Origin: Symsagittifera roscoffensis
Lineage: Eukaryota > Xenacoelomorpha > Acoela > Convolutidae
Length of the DNA: 64,000 bases
Reading direction: 5' to 3'
NCBI RefSeq assembly: GCF_963678635.1
Contig: NC_087062.1
Location: 5,938,193 to 6,002,192 of the forward strand
Position 1 is the stretch's first letter. Every line of letters begins with the position of its first letter. Shown one piece after another: positions 38,601 to 50,400 of this stretch. The notes beneath the pieces are model-generated. The model made no database searches. It saw only the letters and a program-made list of their open reading frames with translations, and had not been told where the DNA came from. Both the position numbers and the translations under genes were made by a program.

Positions 38601-41600
38601 CCAGGAAGGACGTCCTGAGCATGCTCTATAGCCGGCCTAACCCACCGCGCTACATCCACGCTTTGTGACACACACCACTATTTTTAATAAGAGCTACTCA
38701 AGGGTGAGTAACTCTTCAAAATAACCGAACTAAAACAAAAAGCTTTTGTGAAAACAACTAACTAAAATCATAATTAAAAAATATTAAACTAATAAAAGTT
38801 TTATAAAATGTAAATTATATTATGCAATACATAGATCAGAACACAACACCAAGGACGAACATCTAAAGACAAAACGATCTCACTACACTCGAGAAAGAAT
38901 GGCCAACTACAATCGATATGCCGCTCACAATCACAACTCAAAGGATTTAGAGTACGACTTGACTTCGCAGAAAAGGACTTCATTGAACTAGACCAATGAC
39001 CACCTCGATGTTCAAGTATACGTACAGATCCGAGTAACTAGGCATCCCCTCCACGCACAATCTCCACGCCATTCCCAAACTAGATCAGACACAAAAGAAG
39101 TTCTCCACGAAGAACAGAAAAACCTGACATAGCCAACCAGTCTGAAATCAGATTTGAGTTTGTTGCGGAGACTCAGTCGTTGTCACAAGAAGACACAACG
39201 TCTTATGTCCCTATCTCCAGCTTCCTGGAACTTCTCTAACAAAGAGAAAACGGAAGAAAATTATGATGTTCGCCAAATACCAACGTCCATCATCCATCCT
39301 TCGAATAGCAGAAGAACTATTCTAAAAAACTCTGTAAAACCCGGATGGGTGGAACCTGATCTAAACTACATTTTATGATTGGATAATTTAGATATTTTAC
39401 CAATTTAAAGTATTTAATATTAACCAATCATGATTCATCTAACTAACAACACACTTATTTGTAAGTGCTGAAATTACTTGTAATTTCAGCACCAGAGAGA
39501 TTTGAATTTAACTTAGAAATTAGTTGGACTCTCCCGAGTATTTCAGCAGCCGCAATAAACCAGTATACCCTAGATCTATTGAGCCTAGCAGAGACTAGTT
39601 AAACAACCTGAGACTAGATAGTATAAGAGTAAGATTAGGATCGGTATAAGACTAAGAAGTTGCACGAATCTATCCGGCCGAAAATAAGATAGCGTGACGA
39701 GCAGACGGTGTACCCTATCCGAAATTACTCTATGAGTTATACCCATCGGTCCTAACTCACATAGTTTGAACGATGAAGTGCGTTGTAGGGGCTAGTTGTC
39801 CCTAATGCTGAAAACTGCTTGGAGAGGGGAGGAGTAATTGTCTCAATTGATCAAGTGTTTCTACAACTTCGCATGCCGGACTAAAATGCTAAGCGACTCA
39901 TCTAGATTTCAACGGAGTGAAAAGTTTTACTTTCTACTAATTTTTTTATCGAATAATGAGGAAACAACAGTCTAATTATCTGTAATTTTGGCCACTCTGA
40001 AAATGAAAGTTTTTTTAAAATTAGTATCTAACATAATTAACTTGGATTTTTTTAAGTTTTCCTGAGTGCTTGGTTTTCAAGTTGTTTAGTTATTAGATAA
40101 AAAAATTTGACTTCGAAAAAATGGAACGATCAAATAGACGTTTTTTGCATTTTTTTACTCAAAGGAGCGGTTGATTGCATGCAAAAAAGGTAATTTTTTT
40201 CCAATCTCACTGGCAACCGAGATGAGAGACTGGAATCAGCGGTGAATCCAAGTGTGACAGGTTCCTATTGACAAAAAAAAACAAGTTTAGGGATGTCTCC
40301 AGTTCTGTGATTTCTTTCTTTTTCAGAATTTGGATTTTTACCAGCACTAGCAGGCGAGAAGAACAGGTTCATCAAAACTCTCCGCTTTTTCAAAAACAAT
40401 AATTTGTGATTCAAAAATTTTGGTGCCAGGTTGTCGATATGCAATGGAGAGTTATGTCGAGATATTTATATCAATTATTTGGCAACAGCGAGTCAGGGCT
40501 ACTTCTATTATGCTTAAAAGTCCTCAAACTGGAATCGAAGATTTTTCTATGCCTTCATCAGAAATCTATGTTTTTCTATTTTTTTTAAATAAAAGTTTAC
40601 TGATTTTGTGCACATTAAATACACTTTGAATTTTTTAATCAGTCGGGGCCAAATTTGTTGTTACAAATTAAGATTGAAAATACTTGCTACAAATTAAAAT
40701 ATTACGAGACTTTGGGCTGTTTACTAAAAAAAATTTTTTGGATCACAGGTTCCATATAGTTAGTGCCGGTTTTCAAAATTTAAACAGTAGTAACTCTGAG
40801 TTTTTTGACCTGTTGTTTATTTTGTTTTCCGTTTCCCTAATGTACTCACTTCACTTTTAACCGCAACTTGCAAATGATTACTTAAGTATCATATGTTATT
40901 TGTAGCCATTCATTTTGGTTGCTTTACTTGGTTTATATTTAACTCCTACATCTCCTAAATGTCCTAGTGGGGTTAGTTTGAAAGTTCATCGGCGGCGGTC
41001 TTTTTTCAAGCTGATCTTTGATATCATGAGAGGGCTTGAACTACAGTTCAAACACAGCAAAGTAATGCAAAGAGGCAAAATGCGAAAAGAAAAATGTCTC
41101 AGGAAAAAAGTCTTAATAAAATAAAACTTTATAAAAAATCTTTGATAAGGTGGATCATATGCTTATTATAATTATTAAGGTGGTCATTGGTTTCCACATA
41201 ATTATCGTTTTGATGGGATGAATTTTTGCCGCTCGGTTAATTATCCTTGATACTACCCTGCAGCTTTTAAGGCAAGTGTAGTAAAGGATGAGAGGAGAAG
41301 GGGGTAACATGAGGCACTTGTCTCAATAGCGAAAAAGAGCAGAGATAAAGTGGGGGACTTATGTCTCTTTTGCGGGACATATTGAGCAGTATAATTGTCT
41401 CATTTGCAAATGTAATTCGCTATATGAATTTTACATTAGAAAGAACTACATTTAAAGTTAGAACGAATCAATTCAATAAATATTCTGTAATTGAAAGGAA
41501 GAAAAACTGGGTCCGATATTTGTATAAACAGTTTAAAATGTGCTTGGGAGTCTAGCGACAAAAAAGAACAAATTGACTGTGGAATCCAAAGAAAAACGGT

Positions 41601-44600
41601 GAAATTCAACAACAAAATAATAATAATTTGACCACGAAGTCCCAAGAGGAAATGTGAAATCCAGAAATTTTCAATGGAATCCACTTCAATGGCAAAACAC
41701 GTTTGTCTCCGAAATTCACCGGCAAGAAATTTCTCGGAATTTTTGTAGGGATGAGTTTTTTGTGGAATTTACTGACAAAAGTCTCTAAGACACGCAAAAG
41801 ATGTGTCTGTCGAATCAAGACGCGTAAAAACACAAATATGTTCTTACTTTTTTATAAAACCGAGCTTGGCGTCCTAAGTTTAATTAAAAGACAAGTTCAC
41901 CCTATTTTGGGCCCCCTTTTAAAGAAAACAAGGAATACTTTTTGTGGGCATCTCAGCTAATTTAGAGTTGAGGAAATTGAGTATAGTTCTTTCACATATA
42001 GGCAATCCTGCCTAGTAATACAAAGTTTACAGCCCAATTATATTGTGATTTTTGTTATATGGTCGACGTTAATTTGCAGAACTCGGCGCGGTACAAGAAA
42101 TTTACTATAAGTTCAAGATGCAGGGAAAAATTGCTCGAACTCATTATTTTAATTCAAAAATTGTATTGAGAGAAAACAGTGGCTATCATAAATATTCCTT
42201 GTTTTCTTTAAGGTCCTACCCATAGATTGTTTAGTAAAATATCAATCAAAAAAGGTTTTTTGTTTTGAGTGGGCTTACTTGTCGCCTTCCATGTAGTTTC
42301 CGTCCTTCCACTGGTAGTACAGTTCCAGATGCTCATACTGGTCCCCCTCTCGCCCATCCGGAAGTCCCAAGTCCAACGCAGTCTCATTCTGATCCAGAAT
42401 CGCTATCTAAACCAGGGGCGGCAAAAAATACGTTTGTCATAATTGAATTTTCAAAGAGTTCTGAGAGTGCTCGGAAAGTTAATTTGGAAGTGTTACAAAA
42501 ATGTTCAAACCTTTTTTGAAAATCCGTCCATACCCCCGCCCGAGAAAATTCTAGATCCTGATCTAAGCAAAACACAACTAAACTTTTCATTCTCGTTTTT
42601 TGCAAATTCATTTTTTTTCTGTATTTTTTCTGGAAAATTGTTTCTGAATTCTGTTTCATGTTCTCAAATTAAATTCTTTCACAGCGCTATGATAATCATA
42701 TTTGGTAATTTGGTTTATTTTCCGTAATCTTCCAAGAAAACTTGTTTATGACTGCTGACAAAAACTGAACAAGTTTCAAGTCCTCTTAAAAAATTCGCTT
42801 ACACAATTCCCAGTTTTGAACTGCAAACAAAACTATTAAACAGAAGTGGATCTCGGATTTTCACGAGGGGGGCGGATTTTCAAAAAAAAAATAAGGAATT
42901 TTTTTTGGCCAGCAAAAATAGTTTTCTGAGCTCTCCCAGATCACTATAAGGACCCTGTTTTGACCAAGTTTTTTTTGCAAATTTTTGAAAAAACATGCCA
43001 AAAAAGACCCTTTTTGGCACGTTTTGAAAGGTTTGAAGGTTTTCACCAAAAAATCATCCCCTCCCCTTATAATTAGTGTATATTGGCCCCGAAGGCGCCC
43101 TTAGAAAAATTAAAGTTGTTCGGCCGAAACTGTATGTCCTAAAATGGTACCAAAGGGGGACACATTGTGTAGTCAGGGTCAAATCCCTAAGAAGACGGGA
43201 GAAACGCCACCCCCCCCCCCCGCCTCCTCCCCTTAGTCCGCTTCTGCTTTTAAAAGTGGTTTAAAACAGAATTTTTTAGAATTGCAATCCTGATTTAGGT
43301 TGCACTAGTGATGTGTGTGCCACAAAATGCACTAGAAAGAAGGCTAACTTAGTTTAGTTGATTTTATGTATTTAGATTGTTTTTTGAAAACATGTTTATG
43401 ACCCCTAAGGGGCTAAACAGATTGGGAAACAAATTACGAGTCCCCCATCTGTAAAATTATTTTGGCGCAAAAACGAGCTTATTTTTTTCGGCCGCGCAAA
43501 ATTGCGACAAAGATATCAGTTGAACAAAGTCGCGAATTATTGTTTTTAGGTCGCCCAAAGTCTCGACAAACTTTTTGGGTCGCCCAAAGTCGCGGGTAAA
43601 TTTTTTTAAGTTGCGCAAAGTCGCGCTATTTTTTTTCAGACGCGCCAATCCGCGAATTAAATTTTTTGGGTCGCGCAAAGTCGCGCCGAAGTTTTTGAGT
43701 CGCGCAAAGTTGCTCGCACCTAAGTCCCGTAGCTCGGTCAAATGGAGGACTCGTTACAAGGTACCAAATTCGCATATTATAACTGTTGAAGTAGCTCGTT
43801 TTCGGGGGTGGCAATTCTTTACAGTGTACGTTAGGGGTGGGGGTGGGGGGAGAGGAGGGAGTAGCTATCGAGATGCCAGAAGAGACCTCGTCTCACCTCC
43901 ATGTCGACTCTGACCGCCTCGACCACCCCGAACTTCTTGAAGATGCGTTTGGACATGAGGTAGAAGGCCTGGTAGTTGGGGGTGACGAAGTTGGCAGAGA
44001 ACTCACTCAACAAATCTCTGGCCACCTCCCACCTCTGTTCCACCGAAGACGCACTGTTGCTCGCCACTGTGAACCTAAACAACGAAGTCCTTTTATCGAC
44101 TGCAAAAAACAGCGGCTCTTTTCCACCCCCCCCCCCCCCCCCCCCCGGGGGTCGAGGTACTTGACTTATGTTTCGACTTTGAAAGTCGAGCAAGTGCACT
44201 TTTGCGACTGAAATTCCGCGGTCGAGAAGCAATTTTAAATCGAGCTCAAAGTCGAAACATACCCAATTTCGGTTGAAAAAATCAAAACATAAGTCGGAAA
44301 AGTCGAAACATAAGTCGGAAAAGTCGAAACATACCTAACTTTAGTCAAAAAAGTCGAAACATAGGTCGAGCACAGTCAAAACATAGATCGAGCACAATCT
44401 AATTTTCTCACAATTTTAAATTTTCCAAAGATTTTAATTAAATTTAAATTGGAAATTGAGCTCGGAAAAGACCTTCGTCAGAAATTTGCTTAAAAAAAAT
44501 GCAAATTTAAAATTTAAGAGGTAATTTTTTCAGCTTTTGAAATCTAAGGATTCGTATGGCAAAAAAAAACAAATTTTACCGAAAATTCCGCAAACATAAA

Positions 44601-47418
44601 TTTTCACATTAACAGTTTCAGACCAGATTTGTAGAATACACAAAAGCAAAGTCGGGATTTTCAATTAGATAAAAAATTTTACGTTTTAAAATGGAGGAGT
44701 TTACGTTTTACAAGAAATTTTACAATGGAGGAGTTTCACGTTTTACAGAATTTTAAAGTTTATATTCTAATCCAAAATCATATCAAAAAATCAACTGAAA
44801 AGGATACATTACAATTTTGTGTCAATTTATTCATGCTATTTGATGGTCGAAAAAGTCAAAACATAAGTAGAGAAAGTCGAAATATAGGCCAAATTGTGCA
44901 TTCTGTGAATTGTGAGCGGATTCCCCAACAGGCCAAAATCAGATTTGGTGCGAAATCCGCAACATTGCTACTTTTCGTTGATTTTGTTGCGGTTTTGGTT
45001 TCATTGGACAAATAGCTAAAACACTGTATTGTTCAAAATCGCTCCACAAACAGGCAATTTTGCGGAATCCGCAACAAAATATGTGGAATTCGCAACAAAT
45101 TTTGCGAAATACGGAACAGTTGGTGGAATCCTTGAACAAATAATAATATCTGTTCAACAATATATTAGTAAACTTGGGCTGTCATTGAATCCGCAAATTA
45201 TAAGCGGAATCCGCTAATTGTGATCGAATTCCGCGAGTTTCAAGCCCAATCCGCAAACTGAAAGCAAATTCCGCATAAATTTGCGGAATCCACTTACATT
45301 TGTGGAATCTGGTTGCATTAGGGGAATCCAGAACAACTACCTATATTCACTCGTTGCGGAATCCGCAGAAAAACTAATATGCCGACAAATTTTACGTTAG
45401 AGGTATTTGTACGCGGAATCCGGGGAAATTTTGTATGTGGAATCCACTTACATTTTGGAACATGTTTAAAGGCTTGTTTCTGGAATCCAGGAACGTGCAG
45501 ACAGAAAATTGTGCATCTATCCAGTGCACAGATTGGCCTCGTAATGTTATTCACAATTTCTTCAAACAATAATTAGTTGGGGGTCATTAAGGTTCTTCCC
45601 TCTGATAGATTCCTTCGAGGAGGGATTCTTCTTGATATATTCAGGGCTTCCTCCTGATACAAAGAACCTTGTTCTTCTGGCTTTCGAAGAAAATTTTGGA
45701 GTTTTCTTTTTTTTGGATCGATAAATTCGAGACAGTCGAAACATAGCCATTTTTGGTCGAGAAAAGGGAAACATGTCTATGCGAGTCGATCAAATAAATT
45801 TTCAAAAAAAGTCGGTCGAGACGGTTGCGAAAGTCAAAACATCTGAACTTGGTCGAACAAAGTCGAACACTTTTTTTTGCTGGGTCGAGAAAGTTGAAAC
45901 ACACAAAGTTTGGTCGAGACCGTCAAGACCTACCAAAAATTGGTCGAGAAAGTAGAAACTTACGGAAATTTGGTCGAGACTGTCGGAACATACCAATTTG
46001 TGGTCGAGAAAGTCGAAACAAATCGAGCTCCTCGCCCCCCACCAATTTTCATATTTTCTATTTTCTCAGTTGTCTTACGTGTTACTATGCGTGAATGCGT
46101 GATGCTACGATGTAAAATTAGAATAAGAATTTCGTTCACAATAATTAGTTTGTTCACCATGCAAAATTTTCGTATATTATGACAACGTAAAATAAGTTTT
46201 TCCGAGCTGAATTTCAAATGTGGGGTGGGGGATTGGAAAAGAGTCAAAACAGATGTCCCAGACGGGATTCGAACCTGGTTTAACCTGGTTGCGGTTGGGT
46301 GCAATTACAAAATTATTTATGACTGACTATTTTAAAATTAATTTAGACGATATACTCAACCTAACATATTCAATATTTATTGGGTTGATTAGTGGCGTGT
46401 GTTTCCCACGCTGAAGTTTCAATGCAATTTTTACCATATAATTCCATCACCATCGACAAATTTTTTTGCGGGAACCATTGATTTTAATTAATTTTTCAAG
46501 ATGTTAGGTTGAGGCTAAACTGGTTCGGAACTGACAGTGACAATTTACGTCAGATTTCAAAACAACCGAGCAAAAATTTGGACTTCATATGTCATATACT
46601 AGCTAAACTAACTTACATTTAACCCAATATTTTACACAAGCCATAACCTTAGCTCCAAATTTTGTGTTGCGTTTTTTCCAGCTTGCTGACCCCTCCCCCC
46701 CCCCCTTTAAATTGGTTTATTTTTTTAAATGAATTGATTTAGTTTTGCTAAGCTTCGCTTACCGATCTTTGATTTCTTCATAGTCCGGGTGGATGACGGC
46801 CCATACTCCAGAGATGCTGGTGGGAATGGAGAGATGGAAGCTCATCGTCTCCTTGTTTGACCAATCTTTCGGACCCTTCAGCAGCAGAAAAGTCAGATCA
46901 CCATCCAGCTCCTAAATAAAAGATGGGGAAATGAAGAAAACGAAGAAAATAATTGCAACAATAAAACAAATCAATAAAGAATTCAAAAATTAATAATCGT
47001 AATGAAATTTGAAAATTATTAGAAAAAACCATAACACTTAATAATTATAAACGAAAAAATCATAAAATTGATAATAGTCATTTAATCATAATTAAAATCC
47101 CAATCAAAATATTCATTATCATGATATTGATCAGAATGATTTACAAGATTAATCGTAATCATAACTATAACCATTATCATAATGAAAAGTCTGCGTAATG
47201 ATACAGATAATCAGAATCATAAAAAAGCATAAAAAACCCTAACAATCATAATGATAAAAAGCATAAAAACAATCAGATTAGTCATCGTAAAATTCATGAT
47301 AATTTTAGCAGCCATAATAAGAAGGGAAAGAAGAAAAAGAAAAAGAACAGGACTTTCTTTCTCAAAAAAAGACATTCCTTCCCATAATGTTTTTTTCTCA
47401 GACGACTGCCCCCCTCCT

Positions 47419-47450
<32 letters not shown>

Positions 47451-50400
47451 TATTATGAAAATTAGAGTAATTGAACGTACAACATGAAAATAGTCAAATG
47501 AAAAAAAATAGCCAAAAAGTCACAGTTGAGTTCATCCAGCCAAAAAACAGGGCAGTTTTCGAACAACGCTATAAGGAGCTCAAACAAACCAGTATGGAAA
47601 GGTCAGATGTAGCCAATAAGGTCCACAAAACCAACGAAAATTGCGAGAAAAAAGAGCAAAGCTGGCGAATCAACCGAGAGAGATACCTTGGCAATCGACC
47701 CCTGTTAACTGCCATCTGCTAAGAACACTAAGATACAGGCGATAAACTTTGATATGCGGCAATCTTTAACAATGATGAAGAAAACTTCTGTTGACATTTT
47801 AGAAACACACCTGCTTGAAAAGATAAATGCAGCAAAAGTAAGCAAAGTTCCAAGAAAAAACAAACAAAGTGAAATAATGGGTGAAAAAAATTTTAAGAAC
47901 ATACATGGAAAAAAAACTGATAATGCGTGAGTGTTTTGATAATAAGACAAACACTTACTGGCAAAGTTTTGCGAAATAATGAAAAAAAAGCAATAAAAAA
48001 GGGTAATGACAGAACCCTATGAAAAAATGCCTGTCCAAAAAATAACTCAAAAACCTTTTTGCAAATAGCCAAAGACCAAGACGGAACCAATCGATTTACC
48101 GAAGTTTATATGAGAGTGGACTCCTTGAATGACTACTTTGTGAATGTAGGTCCAGTTCTTGCCGAACACATGAAAGCTGCTAAGTAATGGTAAATCTATC
48201 AAAACTATACACAACTGTTTCGTACTAAAAAAAAACCCATAGCTCGACCTAATCAATAGTTTAGCAAACAAAAAATCGCATGATTGTACCAAAATCGAAA
48301 TAACTAACTTTATTTCGAAAACCCTAAATCTAGCAGTAAGCGGTTACTTAACGTCTTTTCAGATAAGTATTTTCCAGACGCTTTGAAAAGTTTAAAACTT
48401 GTCCCGATACACAAAAATGGAGCCAAAAACATTAGTGATAATAGCAGGCCATTTTCATTGATACCTGTCAATAATAGAGTCTTAGAAAAATAAGTGGTAT
48501 GGGAAAAATTGAGTTTGAACGGAACTTTTTTTTTATAATACTGCATCAATTTAGATGCAAAAGTAAGAGATCAACAAAACATGCAGTTTTAGAAAATATA
48601 GAAAACGTTGGCGATAGACTTACAAACAACGAAATTCTAGCAATGTATAATTGTTGATTTTTTGAGTGCATCTGTTACGGTAGATCAAGAAACGCTTCTC
48701 CTAAAGTGTTATACTTAGACTTAAAATTTCCAATCCATGAATTTTTGAATTTTTTCCTGAGAAACATACATCAATATGACGAAATTAGCACAAGCCAAAC
48801 AAAAGTACAGAAATTGCTTCGTGGGGTTCCACAGGGATCAATTTTGAGACCTCGGCTTTTTTGTCTGTAAACTGTTTTCTTATTGTTTTTTTATAGCAGC
48901 CGTTTGACAATTTTTGCAGACGAAAAAAAATTACGTCCACTGCTGACAATAGCTTAAATTTGAATCAAAAATTGCAAAAAAACAGTACGAAAAAATAATT
49001 TACAATTGATTTTTCTAAAAGCAAAGCCCTTATTTCTTGTAAAAAACAGCCAATTATTGGTATCAATAGCAGCAGTCGTAAGCCAGACCATAAAGAAAGA
49101 GTAAAATACTTTGGTGTAGTTTTAGATGAAACGCTTAATTATAAGCAGCATATGGCGCAACTAATTCTAAAATTCTCACCTTTAATGGCCAAAATATATC
49201 ACTACAGTATGTTTTCAATCAACAAACTTTAGAAAGATTTTGCAAAGCGAATGTAGAACCGGTAATGCAGCAGGGAGTTTTTTTCTATGGTTTTGCAAAT
49301 AAATCGGAGTTCGAAAAAATGGAAAATTCTTAAAACCGCATGTCACGATTTCTTATTAACTGGAAAGATTTTTAGAAAAAAAAATAAAGCAAGCCAGTAG
49401 TTTTATTTTTATTAACGAGATTTAAAAAAAGAACCTCCTTGCTCCGCATTTAACAGCGTATTATCAAGTGAACAAATAGATCAATTTCTCATTCAGAAAA
49501 ATTGAAACAAAGGCTTACAAACTTTTGAAAAAACGATATAAGTTTAAGTTATGAGCAACTTAAGAATAAGAAACCAATCAGTTTTGATAAAAAATTTAAT
49601 AATTGAAGTTATGCAAATAAAATAAAAAAATGACAAAGTTGATTCATCAGTTTCGAGACAACAAACTCTTGATAGAGTTATTCTGATGAAATTTGAAAAC
49701 TGGTGGATTCAAATCTTGCCACATCTAAATTGGTTTTTGATTTTTTGTTTTGTTTTAGTCAACACAGTAAAATAGCAAATAACTACTTTAATCGGAAGGC
49801 GTCTACTAACTGTATAAAACTTAAATTGAATTTTTAAGTTTGTTTTCGTTGAAAATCCATCCTGCTTCGACAAAACCCTAGACCGGCCGCTGCTTCTAGT
49901 TATACCCTTCTAGGGGATCGCAAAATAAAGAAGTTGAGAAGCTTTACCAGAAGAATCGAAATGAAAAGTCTCAATTTGTCATTCTAAGAAGCCTATGTTT
50001 CATGAAAAATCATACAAGCTTCCACTAATTGAAGCTTCAAGTCACCATAAAAATTAACTATAAGATACACGGGACGGTAATGATAAAAAACATTGAGTTC
50101 AAATTAAAATTTCTCAAAAATCAAAGCCTGACGCTATTCAGATAACCGAAAACACGTCAAGCTCGTTTCAAGTAACTACATTACTCTCAACAACTTGATT
50201 GAAACGCAATGTTGACAACTTTTTCTCTAATTTAATTTTCTGCTTAATAATTAGATCATTGAAGATCAAGTTTTACCATTAAAAAAACCAGTGAAACTTT
50301 GCTTTGATTTGATCTAAATACCCGGATTGACCTCCATAAACCGAAAATGCTTATCTTACATTTCCCCAGACCGAAAATGCTTATCATACAATTGCCTACA

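Larger units (their letters stand above)
21439..39759 (+). mobile_element. 18.3 kb Env-bearing Ty3/gypsy-type LTR retroelement
   Basis: Bounded by direct 410 bp LTRs (21439-21848, 39350-39759) starting TGG and ending TCA, flanked by CATA on both sides (21435-21438 and 39760-39763). A 4 bp duplication is usual for Ty3/gypsy elements. The order is leader, two unassigned ORFs, Gag with CCHC knuckle, protease, RT with YLDD, RNase H, DDE integrase with GPY/F module, Pro/Ser-rich ORF, Env-like glycoprotein, unassigned ORF and 3' untranslated region. The coding strand is A-rich and G-poor, unlike the host exons. The element lies in intron 5 of gene A, antisense to it. Stops or frame changes in gag, pol and env make this copy defective. 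Because the LTRs differ at only six of 410 positions, it is a moderately recent insertion. Confidence 0.95.

Noticed and set aside
43831-44232. Long ORFs on both strands at 43.8-44.2 kb
   Set aside because: Only the part 43897-44074 on the minus strand is exon. The rest is read-through into intron and the poly-C run, and the plus-strand frames are antisense shadows.
46220-46310. tRNA gene on the minus strand
   Set aside because: A perfect box B is present, but there is no D-arm or box A and the T-stem pairing is poor.
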